42,231 nt of DNA, taken from contig DLGZ01000021.1 of NCBI GenBank assembly GCA_002482965.1, positions 1-42,231 on the forward strand, given 5' to 3'. Position numbers and translations under genes: made by a program. Below, in pieces: positions 5,718 to 15,068 of this stretch. Each line of letters begins with the position of its first letter. Positions within the stretch are counted from its first letter, which is position 1. Below the pieces are notes generated by a model. It made no database searches and was not told where the DNA came from. It saw only the letters and a program-made list of their open reading frames with translations. Source of the stretch: Verrucomicrobiaceae bacterium UBA7681. GTDB taxonomy: Bacteria; Verrucomicrobiota; Verrucomicrobiia; Verrucomicrobiales; Verrucomicrobiaceae.

Positions 5718-8700
5718 ATGCGTTACGCCGACCTTGTCCAGTTTGATCCCATCGAAACCGTTGTCCAGCTCCGTGAGAGCGACCAGCGGGACAAAGCGCG
5801 TGAGTTCGTCCGCAGCTATGTGATTTCGAAGGACATGGCCGAGCGACTTCGAGATGTGTTGTTTCCGAACCTCTTGCTGGAGGGGAACCCAGACAGCCGT
5901 GGCGTTCTGGTGGTTGGGAACTATGGTTCGGGCAAAAGCCATCTGATGTCGGTCATCTCTGCTCTTGCCGAGGACAAGGATGCCGTGGAAAGCCTTGAAA
6001 ACTCCATCGTCAAAGATGCGGTCAAACCCATCAGCGGAAAATTCAAAGTCATTCGCACCGAGATTGGTTCCACCACAATGGGGCTGCGCGAAATCCTCAC
6101 AGGAACTCTGACTCGCCATCTGGCGGACCTTGGCATCGCTTTCACCTTCCCTGCCTCGCATGAGGTCTCCGAGAACAAAACCTCATTTGAGGACATGATG
6201 GGGAAATTTCATGAAAAGTTCCCCAAGCACGGGCTATTAATGGTTGTCGATGAGCTGCTGGATTATCTTCGTAGCCGCAGGGACCAGGCTCTCGTGCTCG
6301 ACTTGGGTTTCCTTCGCGAAGTAGGCGAGGTATGCAAAGGTCTGAAGTTTCGCTTCATCGCAGGTGTTCAGGAGGCCATTTTTGATTCCGGGCGCTTTGC
6401 TTTTGCTGCCGACAGTCTCGGCCGGGTGAAGGATCGCTTCCAGCAGGTCCATATTGCCACTTCTGATGTCAAATTCGTGGTGGCCAACCGCCTGCTGAGA
6501 AAAACTGACGCACAGAGAAAACAGATTCGTGGATACCTGGAAAAGTTTTCGAAGTTCTACGGCGACTGGAATGAGAAAATGGATGACCTCGTGAATCTGT
6601 TTCCGGTGCATCCTGACTACATCGACACCTTTCAGAAGGTGCCCATCGTGGAAAAGCGCGGAGTCCTCCAGGTTCTTTCACGCACCATCAAAAGCTTGGC
6701 ATCCAAAGACGTGCCCGGGGACGAGCCAGGCATTCTGTGTGCGGATGGCTTTTGGTCTCACCTTATGGACGAGCCAGCATTTCGCGCCATACCCGAGGTG
6801 AAGGCTACCATGGAATGTACGACAGTCCTTGAGGATAAGGTCAAGAGCGCCTTCCCCAAGAAGCAATACAAGGCCATGGCGCTGAGAATCGTCGAAGGCC
6901 TCTCAGTGCATCGCCTCACCACGAATGACATTCATCTTCCCATTGGCCTCACGCCGGAGGAGTTGCGCGATAAGCTCTGCCTGTTCCATCCGATGGCGGC
7001 GCAGCTTGGCAATGCACCTGCCGACGATCTCTTGAGTTTGGTGGAAGTGACTCTGAAGGAAATTCGCACCACAGTGAGTGGGCAATTCGTGTCCCAGAAC
7101 TCCGACAACCGACAGGTCTATTTGGACCTCAAAAAAACGGACGACTACGACGCTTTGATCGAGAAGAAGGCAGAGAGCCTGTCGGATGATTCTCTCGACC
7201 GTGCCTATTACCAGGCGCTGACAGAAATCCTGAACTGCACTGATCCCACCAGTTTCACTGGATTCCGCATCTGGGAGCGTGCCATTCAATGGACAGAAAG
7301 GAAGGTAACCAAACTCGGATGGCTGTTCTTCGGCGTACCCAGCGAACGCTCTACCGCACAACCCCCCCGTGATTTCTACCTCTACTTTATTCAGCCATTC
7401 GCGGCACCTCGCTATACGGATGAAAAGAAGTCGGACGAAGTGTTCTTGAAGCTCGAAGAGCACGACGACGGATTTAAAGAACCTCTCCGGCTTTATGCAG
7501 CCGCGCTCGATCTTGCCAGTACCTCAACGGGACAGAAAAAGCAGTCCTACAGCGACAAGTCCCAAATTCATTTCCGATCCTTGACCAAGTGGCTGCGTGA
7601 GAAGTTCCTCACCGCCATCCATGTCACACACGAAGGCAAAAAGAAGACGCTGAGTCAGGCACTCGCTGGTTCAAATGCGGCCAGCCTCACACCCAGCGAG
7701 CAGATCTTTGCGGCCGCATCGCGTCAGCTCAGTGGTCACTTTGCTTCAGTCTGTGGTGATTATCCCACGTTCTCTCGTTTGATCACCTTTGGACGTGAAG
7801 GTAATGCCATCGCTGCCATCCAGGATGCATTGCGAGGCCTATCAGGTCATGCCACTCAGACGGGAGTTGCCGTGCTGGATGCCTTGGGCCTGATGAGCGG
7901 CGAGAAGATAGACCCCTACGGCAGTCCTTACGCAAAGTTCATTCTGGACCTTCTGAATCAGAAAGGGCACGGGCAAGTGTTGAATCGTTCCGAGCTGGTG
8001 CAGGATGTCTATGGCATCCCTTTCTTCATCGCCCCCGGCAAGTTCCGCCTTGAACCAGAACTCTTGGTGGTGGTCATCGGCGCCCTGATTCATTCGGGGG
8101 ATGTGGTTCTTTCCCTTCCAGGCAAAGAGTATGCAGCGACAGACTTGAAGGAAATGGCTGCGAGGGCGTTGGATGATCTCGTTGATTTCAAACACATCAA
8201 AAAACCTAAGGATTGGAACATCCCTGCCATCAAAGCGTTGTTCGATCTGCTAGGGCTGCCAACGGGCCTGGCTGTTCAGGTCACGCAGAATGATCCTGAT
8301 CCCGTCATTCAACTGAATGCCGAGGTATTGAAACGGGTGGAAAAGCTTGTGGTCTCAAAGCAGGAGTTTGGCCATGGCATTCCGTTTTGGGGGCATCGAC
8401 TGCTGGCTGATGATGAAGTGCAGAAACTCACCACAGACATCGACAAGACCAAGGAGTTCCTGGAAAGCTTGCAAGCCTACAAGACGCCGGGGCAGCTCAA
8501 GAACTTCCGTTACTCCAAGGAGGAAGTGGAAGCGCTGGCTCCTGTGTTCCTGAGCGTGCGCGAAGTGGCCGAGCTGAAAACTTTTGCGGACACTCTCGCC
8601 GAACTCACATCTTACCTCACAACTGCAGAGTCCATTCTGCCAGAAGACAATGCCTGGCGCATCAAGTGTCAGGATGCCAAAAAGAAGTTGCGGGATGATG

Positions 8701-9443
8701 TGGTCAAGACCGTCAATCGTAAATCAGACGCCTTCCGCAAAAAGGCGGTGCAAAGCCTTCAGGAACTCAAGAGTGAATACATCACTGCTTACCTGGAGCT
8801 GTATCGTCATGCGCGGCTCGACCACCAGCAGGATAAGCAGAAGGCAGCGTTGCTGAGTGACTTCAGGCTTCAGCAGCTTCAACAGCTCGCCGGCATTCCC
8901 AGCATCAACCGCAGCCAGTTGACGGACATTCAGGATGAGTTTGGACGTCTCAAAACCGGTGAAGCTCTCTCTGCTGCTGATTTGCAGGCCAACCCCACGG
9001 CTGGCGAATTCTTCCCCGCCATGGAGAAATCTGGCGGCATTTCCGCTGATCAGCGCCTGAAGAATCTCAAATCCAAACTGGAAAGTACCTACAACATTTG
9101 GACCAAGGCCCTCCTCAACGATCTTGATGATCCCGTCACTCAGGATCATCTCGATCTGTTGAAGCCTGCCGAGCGCAAACTCGTTGATGGCTTCCGCACC
9201 GAAAAGTCCCTCCCCGATCCACTGCCACCCAAGCTTGTGACAGCCCTTCAGCAGGCGCTCAGTGGGTTGACGCGAGTTTCCGTGGCTCCGGCCAAGCTGT
9301 TTGCCTCCATCTTTCCAGGTGGAGCACCCGCCACGGTGGAGGAAGTAAAGGAGCGATTCACTGCCTTTGCAGATGATTTGGTGAAGGGCCAGGACCGCAG
9401 CAAGGTCAGGCTGGTTCTGGAGGATCACACACCAGCCTCGTAA
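5718..9443 (+). CDS. brxC: BREX BrxC ATPase (DUF6079-like)
   Basis: A 1241-residue protein with an AAA-type ATPase domain near the N-terminus. Walker A is GNYGSGKS (residues 67-74) and Walker B is LLMVVDE (D178, E179). The long C-terminal part is helical and rich in charged residues (many EVxxL and KKL stretches from about 930 on). BrxC is the large ATPase present in all typical BREX types and is required with PglX and PglZ for host methylation and phage exclusion. The ATG at 5718 is chosen because MRYADLVQFDPIETVVQL matches the usual N-terminus and it clears brxF. A longer frame from 5592 would overlap brxF by 118 bases. The stop is 4 bases before the next gene, so the two are co-transcribed. 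Confidence 0.88.
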   Translation: MRYADLVQFDPIETVVQLRESDQRDKAREFVRSYVISKDMAERLRDVLFPNLLLEGNPDSRGVLVVGNYGSGKSHLMSVISALAEDKDAVESLENSIVKDAVKPISGKFKVIRTEIGSTTMGLREILTGTLTRHLADLGIAFTFPASHEVSENKTSFEDMMGKFHEKFPKHGLLMVVDELLDYLRSRRDQALVLDLGFLREVGEVCKGLKFRFIAGVQEAIFDSGRFAFAADSLGRVKDRFQQVHIATSDVKFVVANRLLRKTDAQRKQIRGYLEKFSKFYGDWNEKMDDLVNLFPVHPDYIDTFQKVPIVEKRGVLQVLSRTIKSLASKDVPGDEPGILCADGFWSHLMDEPAFRAIPEVKATMECTTVLEDKVKSAFPKKQYKAMALRIVEGLSVHRLTTNDIHLPIGLTPEELRDKLCLFHPMAAQLGNAPADDLLSLVEVTLKEIRTTVSGQFVSQNSDNRQVYLDLKKTDDYDALIEKKAESLSDDSLDRAYYQALTEILNCTDPTSFTGFRIWERAIQWTERKVTKLGWLFFGVPSERSTAQPPRDFYLYFIQPFAAPRYTDEKKSDEVFLKLEEHDDGFKEPLRLYAAALDLASTSTGQKKQSYSDKSQIHFRSLTKWLREKFLTAIHVTHEGKKKTLSQALAGSNAASLTPSEQIFAAASRQLSGHFASVCGDYPTFSRLITFGREGNAIAAIQDALRGLSGHATQTGVAVLDALGLMSGEKIDPYGSPYAKFILDLLNQKGHGQVLNRSELVQDVYGIPFFIAPGKFRLEPELLVVVIGALIHSGDVVLSLPGKEYAATDLKEMAARALDDLVDFKHIKKPKDWNIPAIKALFDLLGLPTGLAVQVTQNDPDPVIQLNAEVLKRVEKLVVSKQEFGHGIPFWGHRLLADDEVQKLTTDIDKTKEFLESLQAYKTPGQLKNFRYSKEEVEALAPVFLSVREVAELKTFADTLAELTSYLTTAESILPEDNAWRIKCQDAKKKLRDDVVKTVNRKSDAFRKKAVQSLQELKSEYITAYLELYRHARLDHQQDKQKAALLSDFRLQQLQQLAGIPSINRSQLTDIQDEFGRLKTGEALSAADLQANPTAGEFFPAMEKSGGISADQRLKNLKSKLESTYNIWTKALLNDLDDPVTQDHLDLLKPAERKLVDGFRTEKSLPDPLPPKLVTALQQALSGLTRVSVAPAKLFASIFPGGAPATVEEVKERFTAFADDLVKGQDRSKVRLVLEDHTPAS

Positions 9444-9447
9444 TCCT

Positions 9448-11259
9448 ATGACACTGGACGAACTCAAAGTGCGCCTGAGCGGACTCGAATGGAACGACAT
9501 CGAGTTCAAGGAAGCTGCTGGAGGTATCCCGCACAAAATTTGGAAGTCCGTTTCTGCTTTCTCCAACACAGGCGGCGGTTGGATTGTGTTTGGCGTGCGA
9601 GATCAAGTCGGCGGTTATACCATTCAAGGAATCGTGAATGCTGACGAGGTTCAGAATGGTTTTATCGGAACACTTCGGCAAAGAGGCAAGTTCAGTTGCG
9701 GCATCGCGTTTCAAGAGAGTCTGATTGATGACGAAGGACAGACTGTCCTGGTTTTTTACATTCCTGAGGTTTCCCGCACGGACAAACCCGTTCACATTGA
9801 CGGAGACCTTGGCGAATCTTATGTCCGGCGCGGAGGAACCACACAGAAATGCAATCGGGCGGAGTTGGAGGCCTTCTTGAGAGATGCTTCCGGCAGTCAT
9901 TATGAAGACGAGGTGCTCGTTAGTCTCGATCCCATCACCTGCTTCGATGCCGATTCTTTGCGCTGGTATCGGTCTCTGTTTTCCCAGAAAAACCCCGGTC
10001 ACGAGACCGAAGGCCAGCCGGATGCCGATTTTTTGGAGCACTTTGGACTCGTCATCGCCCATGAGGGCTCACCTCGGCCGACCCGCGCGTCGATCCTGCT
10101 CTTCGGCACCACCGCAGCGTGTAATCGCGCTTTCTCCCGCCAGCAGGTGGACTTCTTCCGATTTGTGACCCGAAAGGAAGATTGCCTCCCGGAAACCCGC
10201 TGGGACGACCGGATCGAAACGCTCAACGAGGGAAACCTCATCAAGTCCTGGCGCCGCATCATTGAGGTCTGGCGTGAGCACTATCACTCTAGTGGACGCT
10301 TTGAGCTGGATGCCACCACTATGGAGCGGACTGGAGCACCGGCGGATTATCTGGCCTTCCGCGAAGCGGTGCTGAACCTGCTGATCCACCAGGATTACGG
10401 CGACCAGACGCGCAAGGCGACCATCCACGCCTACACCAATACCTTCGAGTTCTGGAATCCGGGAGCTTCGTTCGTTTGCGGAGACGAGTTCTTTCAGCCC
10501 GGCGATAAGCCCGTCCGAAACCCCAAAATACGCAACATGCTGACGCGAGTCGGGATCGGCGAACAGGCCAATACGGGAATCCGCAACATGTATGCCCACC
10601 AGCGGAATATGGGGCGGGTGCTGCCGGAGATCGAGAATGATCCCGCCAACCACAGCTTTCGTCTGGTGCTCTCCAAGGAGCGCAGTCGCAGCGAGCGGCA
10701 ACAGGCCCTGCTCGACCGTCTTAGTGTAAGACTTTCCGATGCCCAAGCCGCGATCTTTCTCCATTGTTGGCGGCGCGAAAAAGTGTCCCTGCACGAAGCT
10801 CAGGCCGCTGCTGGCACCGGCATCGCGGAGACCCATCAAGCCCTCCAAAATCTTGAAACCCAGGTTCTACTTCGGAAGGTAGAGAACAGCCAAGGGGCGG
10901 CGGTCTATCGGATTGCTGATCACCTCCGGGAAGCCCACCCGGTGGCCGACCTGCTCCCGGAAACAGCCGTCACCCCCGAAGTCACCCCCGAAGTCACCCC
11001 CGAAGTCACCCCCGAAGTCACCCCCGAAGTCACCCCCGAAGTGCGTAGGCTGGTTGGAGTTGTCCAGGGGGAGATGGCTCGTAGCGAAATCATGGCAGCT
11101 TTGGGACTGCGGGATGAAAAACACTTCCGTGAGCAGTATCAACAGGTGGGCACCTCGCTTGGCTTCATCGAAATGACCATCCCTGACAAACCCCAGAGCA
11201 GCCTCCAGCGCTACCGCCTCACAGGCAAGGCCAAGGCTTGGCTCCTCGCTAAAAAGTAA
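9448..11259 (+). CDS. AlbA_2-domain ATPase/regulator with VTPE repeat (COG2865-like)
   Basis: A 603-residue protein. Residues about 5-130 match the AlbA_2 (Schlafen AlbA-like) domain, with NDIEFKEA and the SNTGGGWIVFGV loop. Residues about 300-400 resemble the ATPase-type C-terminal domain of COG2865 proteins (REAVLNLLIHQDYGD). Six perfect VTPE repeats occupy residues 508-531, and a winged-helix-like segment ends the protein. Relatives are annotated as transcriptional regulators or RecG-like ATP-binding proteins, and Schlafen-type AlbA domains can cut RNA. Which applies here is unknown. It starts 4 bases after brxC and ends 5 bases before the GIY-YIG gene, so it is part of the BREX transcript although it is not a core BREX gene. 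It may regulate the operon or add a second effector. Confidence 0.75.
   Translation: MTLDELKVRLSGLEWNDIEFKEAAGGIPHKIWKSVSAFSNTGGGWIVFGVRDQVGGYTIQGIVNADEVQNGFIGTLRQRGKFSCGIAFQESLIDDEGQTVLVFYIPEVSRTDKPVHIDGDLGESYVRRGGTTQKCNRAELEAFLRDASGSHYEDEVLVSLDPITCFDADSLRWYRSLFSQKNPGHETEGQPDADFLEHFGLVIAHEGSPRPTRASILLFGTTAACNRAFSRQQVDFFRFVTRKEDCLPETRWDDRIETLNEGNLIKSWRRIIEVWREHYHSSGRFELDATTMERTGAPADYLAFREAVLNLLIHQDYGDQTRKATIHAYTNTFEFWNPGASFVCGDEFFQPGDKPVRNPKIRNMLTRVGIGEQANTGIRNMYAHQRNMGRVLPEIENDPANHSFRLVLSKERSRSERQQALLDRLSVRLSDAQAAIFLHCWRREKVSLHEAQAAAGTGIAETHQALQNLETQVLLRKVENSQGAAVYRIADHLREAHPVADLLPETAVTPEVTPEVTPEVTPEVTPEVTPEVRRLVGVVQGEMARSEIMAALGLRDEKHFREQYQQVGTSLGFIEMTIPDKPQSSLQRYRLTGKAKAWLLAKK
10969..11040 (+). 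repeat. Six tandem 12-bp repeats encoding VTPE
   Basis: GTCACCCCCGAA is repeated six times without a mismatch, in frame, and adds a Pro-rich spacer to the AlbA_2 protein. Each copy change would add or remove four residues without a frameshift. Confidence 0.95.
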
Positions 11260-11264
11260 GCCCC

Positions 11265-12089
11265 ATGTCTGCTATTCCCATCAGCCAGTTGATCCCCATT
11301 GAGCAACTGGGGCGTTACAAGCTGCATGCCGCCAGGGACAGTGATGGCGATCACCCACTCGACGTGTTCGTGAGAAACCGGGCTGAGTGGCTGGGCTGGA
11401 ACAGCTACTGGACCACCAAGAATCATTTCACCCGTGACTTCATTTTCTCACTGATTGAGTTTTACCCCGAAGGTGGAGTGTGGCTCTTTGGTGGAATCTT
11501 CCGCGTGCTTTCCAGGACTTGGGTGAGTGGTCCCAATGGCTACCAGATTGAAGAAGTGGCAGAATATTCGAACCTCGTGGGGCGGCTCAAAATAAAGATG
11601 CCAACACCTTCACGCGGTCGGGCTTTCTTCCTGGAGAACCACTACCAGGACATGTTCGTTAACGAGGTCCTGCGAGAGCCCTATTCGGGAGCCGAATTTC
11701 CTGGGTTTGAGAACATCATCGTTTCATTCCACGAGTTGAAATCCATCATCGACACCCAAAAGCCCGACTGGAAGGCTGCTCTGAGTGGCGTCAAAGGCAT
11801 TTATTGCATTATCGACCGAAGCAATGGGAAAAAATACATCGGCAGTGCCTATGGCGAAGCCGGTATCTGGAGCCGCTGGGCCAACTACGCCTGTTCAGGC
11901 CATGGTGGGAATGTTCATCTCCGGCAGTTGGTCGAAGATCAAGGCCTTGGCCATGCCATGAACCATTTCCAGCTCGCACTCTTGGAATATAGGCCAGCGA
12001 GTACAGACGACAACGTCATCTTGGGACGTGAAAGCCATTGGAAGCGCCTCATGCTCTCTCGTGGCGACTACGGCTACAACGGCAACTAA
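11265..12089 (+). CDS. GIY-YIG nuclease-like protein
   Basis: A 274-residue protein with a C-terminal GIY-YIG domain. The signature starts at KGIYCIIDRSNGKKYIGSA (about residues 179-197) and continues with the arginine in WSRW and a glutamate in LGRESHWKR, the expected metal-binding position. The first 170 residues form an N-terminal domain of unknown function with several aromatic residues (WLGWNSYW). GIY-YIG enzymes cut DNA and are common in restriction and repair. This one sits between an AlbA_2 gene and the BREX methyltransferase gene, so a role in foreign DNA cleavage is plausible. Its stop lies 37 bases before pglXI. The ATG at 11265 follows the AlbA_2 stop by 5 bases, with AAAGTAAG as a weak ribosome site. 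Confidence 0.75.
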   Translation: MSAIPISQLIPIEQLGRYKLHAARDSDGDHPLDVFVRNRAEWLGWNSYWTTKNHFTRDFIFSLIEFYPEGGVWLFGGIFRVLSRTWVSGPNGYQIEEVAEYSNLVGRLKIKMPTPSRGRAFFLENHYQDMFVNEVLREPYSGAEFPGFENIIVSFHELKSIIDTQKPDWKAALSGVKGIYCIIDRSNGKKYIGSAYGEAGIWSRWANYACSGHGGNVHLRQLVEDQGLGHAMNHFQLALLEYRPASTDDNVILGRESHWKRLMLSRGDYGYNGN

Positions 12090-12126
12090 ACTTGCCCCAA
12101 CTGCTTCACTTTACATTGTCATCACC

Positions 12127-15045
12127 ATGCCCAGCCAGACCAGCCTCAATCTCAACACACATCCCACAGGTCCCGTCGAGTGCCTTGGGCAAACGTTCTC
12201 TAGCGAAGAGGCACGGCGGGCGCATTACCTAGGTCTGCTTGAGAAAAAGTTGAAAGATCCAGAATTTCGCAACATCGAGGGATTTCCAATTGGCGAGGAC
12301 GAAGACATCCTGGCGCTGTCTGATCCGCCCTATTACACTGCATGCCCGAATCCTTGGATAGGGGAATTCATCCAGCACTACGGACGGCCTTACGATCCGA
12401 AGGAAAAATATCACAGGGAGCCCTTTGCGGCGGACGTTAAAGAGAACAAGCACCACCCAATTTATGTGGCGCACACCTATCACACTAAATCTCCTCACCG
12501 TGCAATTATGCGTTACATTCTGCATTACACGAAGCCAGGTGATGTGGTGTTTGATGCATTTGCGGGGACAGGTATGGCAGGTGTTGCGGCTCAACTCTGT
12601 GGTGACTCACAAGAAGTGCAGGGGCTTGGCTACAGAGTTAATTCCGAGGGCGCTATTCTGGATGAGTCGGGCAAACTGATTTCGAAAATAGGCTCTCGAA
12701 GAGCAGTTCTGAATGATCTTGCTCCAGCGGCAACTTTCATAGCCCAAAACTACAACGCAAAACGTGATGTTAATGTGTATCGAGCGACCTCTGAAAAGAT
12801 CTTTGCGGAACTGCAAAGCCGTTTGGAATGGATGTTTATGACACTCCACGAGCCATCAAAGATCGACCTGGATGAAGTGACCTCCGCACTGAGGAGAAAT
12901 GATAAATCATGCCTGACAAAATCCGCAATGTTTGGGCGCATAAACTATGCAATTTGGTCGGATGTGTTTCTTTGTGATGAGTGCTCGAAAGAGGTGATTT
13001 TCTGGGATAGCGCAGTTGATCAAGAAAACGGTAAGGTTCGTGAGGAGTTTGCCTGTCCTCATTGCAATGAAATGTTGCGGAAACGCGATTTGGAAAGGGC
13101 GTTCACTGTTACCAATGACCACGCGTTAGGAACATTGGTAAAACAGGCAAAGGCTGTGCCAGTAAGAATCTGTTATACGTTTGGAGGTCATCGATATGAA
13201 AAAAAGGCAGACACTGCCGATCTAGCTCTGATCGAATTGATAGCCAGAGAAGAGGTGCCATCATGGTTTCCGAGTGACAGGATGCCGGAAGGTGTAGAAA
13301 CACGACGCAATGACAACGCTGGGATTACCCACTTTCACCACTTCTACACACCACGTAATCTTCGCTCATTTGCAGTTGCTTATTCTCTACTACCCAGTTC
13401 ACACAGATGGATTGTCACTGGCGCTCTCCAACGTGGGTCCAAACAACATCAAATTGCCATTACGCGAATTGGAGGTGAAAAAGCTGGGGAAGGTGGTGCT
13501 ACGGCCGGTCATCGCAGGGGGACTCTATACATTCCTTCAAACCAAGTTGAGATGAATGCATTAGAGTTGATGAGAGACCGCGCAAGGTCGATTGCTTCAG
13601 CAGTTCAGAATTACGAGACCGCCGGCGGTTCAATGGTTACCACGCAATCAGCAGGCTCGATAAACATTCCAGACGATTCGATTGATTACTTTTTCTTCGA
13701 CCCTCCATTCGGAGCAAATATAGCATACTCAGAGCTCAACTCAATTTTTGAAGCTTGGTTGAAGGTTTATACAAACAACAAACCAGAAGCCATCGAAGAC
13801 CGCGGCCAAAAGAAAACTTTGCAGGACTATCGAGAGCTCATCACAGAATGTTTTCGGCGCGTCTATCGGATGCTGAAGCCTGGGAGATGGATGACGGTCG
13901 AATTTTCAAACACGCAGGCAGCGGTATGGAACGCCTTGCAAAGTGCGCTACAGGAGGTTGGATTTGTCGTCGCAAATGTATCATTCCTCGATAAGGGCCG
14001 TGGAGGATTAATGGCAATCGTTGGACCTGTTGCTGTAAAACAGGATCTAGCCATCTCCGCTTACAAACCCAATGGCGGACTTGAAGAGCGCTTTCGTAAA
14101 ACTGGTCATACTGTTGAGGGAGTGTGGGACTTCATGAGGACCCACCTTCGCAATCTTCCAGTCGTGAAACCGCGAGGAGGAGAACTGGAATTCATTGCTG
14201 AGCGCGACCCACGGATTCTTTATGACCGCATGGTCGCATTTTATGTGGGTCATGGCGTCCCTGTACCGCTGAGTTCGGCCGAGTTTCAATGTGAGCTTGC
14301 CGACAAATTTCCTGAACGGGAGGGTATGTTCTTCCTGTCTGAGCAAGTAGCGGAATTCGACAAAAAGCGTGCCCAGATGGAAAGCGTTGGGCAAATGAGT
14401 ATCTTTGTGGAAGACGAAAAGAGCGCCATCGACTGGCTGCGAGGATTCTTAAAGAATCGACCATCTGTCATTTCTGATATAAGGCCGGAGTTTATGCAGC
14501 AGCTTGGCGCAAGTTGGAAGAAATTTGAAACACGGCCAGAGTTGCAACTGTTGCTGGATCAAAACTTCTTACAATATAAAGGCCACGAGGAGGTTCCCAG
14601 CCAGATTCACAGCTACCTTTCCACTCAGAACAAGGACCTGCGTAGCCTGCCCAAAGATGATAATCGGCTCCAAGCACGGGCTAAAGATCGTTGGTATGTG
14701 CCAGACCCGGCAAAGGCGGTAGATAAGGAATCCATGCGTAACAAGCGATTGCTGGAGGAGTTTTGGTCTCTTTGTGATTCCTTTGGTATTGCTCGGCCCA
14801 GACTAGACTCTGCCAACCAGCCCACGCTCCTTATCGCTATGCCACTAGCGATAAAAAAAGGTGGCCGCAAGAAAGCGAAGGAAGTCCGAACAGAAGCCAT
14901 CCGCATGGGCTTCAAGGAATGCTTTGGGCGCAAGGATTATGGCACCATCCTTGCCATCGCCCATCACCTTCCCGATAACGTAATCGAAGAAGATGAGCAG
15001 CTTCAGATGATATATGACATGGCAGAAATGCGCTCGAACGGATAA
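12127..15045 (+). CDS. pglXI: BREX type 3 adenine-specific DNA methyltransferase PglXI
   Basis: A 972-residue methylase of the COG1743 type. It carries SDPPYYTACPNPW (D66-Y69 is DPPY) and HREPFAADV, which I recognise from BREX-3 methylases. The SAM-binding motif is FDAFAGTGMAG (142-152). A Zn-ribbon is formed by CDEC (283-286) and CPHC (310-313). A second FFDPPFGANIAYSE has DPPF at 525-528 and is the likely catalytic motif IV. The enzyme would methylate adenine in host DNA to mark self. The ATG at 12127 is chosen because the protein-like N-terminus starts there; a frame from 12028 overlaps the GIY-YIG gene. By eye the gene is more AT-rich than brxC and brxHII, which suggests a separate history. 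It is followed by the ASCH gene 23 bases on. Confidence 0.85.
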   Translation: MPSQTSLNLNTHPTGPVECLGQTFSSEEARRAHYLGLLEKKLKDPEFRNIEGFPIGEDEDILALSDPPYYTACPNPWIGEFIQHYGRPYDPKEKYHREPFAADVKENKHHPIYVAHTYHTKSPHRAIMRYILHYTKPGDVVFDAFAGTGMAGVAAQLCGDSQEVQGLGYRVNSEGAILDESGKLISKIGSRRAVLNDLAPAATFIAQNYNAKRDVNVYRATSEKIFAELQSRLEWMFMTLHEPSKIDLDEVTSALRRNDKSCLTKSAMFGRINYAIWSDVFLCDECSKEVIFWDSAVDQENGKVREEFACPHCNEMLRKRDLERAFTVTNDHALGTLVKQAKAVPVRICYTFGGHRYEKKADTADLALIELIAREEVPSWFPSDRMPEGVETRRNDNAGITHFHHFYTPRNLRSFAVAYSLLPSSHRWIVTGALQRGSKQHQIAITRIGGEKAGEGGATAGHRRGTLYIPSNQVEMNALELMRDRARSIASAVQNYETAGGSMVTTQSAGSINIPDDSIDYFFFDPPFGANIAYSELNSIFEAWLKVYTNNKPEAIEDRGQKKTLQDYRELITECFRRVYRMLKPGRWMTVEFSNTQAAVWNALQSALQEVGFVVANVSFLDKGRGGLMAIVGPVAVKQDLAISAYKPNGGLEERFRKTGHTVEGVWDFMRTHLRNLPVVKPRGGELEFIAERDPRILYDRMVAFYVGHGVPVPLSSAEFQCELADKFPEREGMFFLSEQVAEFDKKRAQMESVGQMSIFVEDEKSAIDWLRGFLKNRPSVISDIRPEFMQQLGASWKKFETRPELQLLLDQNFLQYKGHEEVPSQIHSYLSTQNKDLRSLPKDDNRLQARAKDRWYVPDPAKAVDKESMRNKRLLEEFWSLCDSFGIARPRLDSANQPTLLIAMPLAIKKGGRKKAKEVRTEAIRMGFKECFGRKDYGTILAIAHHLPDNVIEEDEQLQMIYDMAEMRSNG

Positions 15046-15068
15046 AAAGAACGTAAAGATGCACACCT

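Noticed and set aside
10969..11040. Tandem repeat considered as a CRISPR array
   Set aside because: The units are 12 bp with no spacers and are in frame in a gene.
10867..11142. Minus-strand frame of Gly-Asp repeats opposite the VTPE repeat
   Set aside because: It is a simple antisense shadow of the 12-bp repeat.
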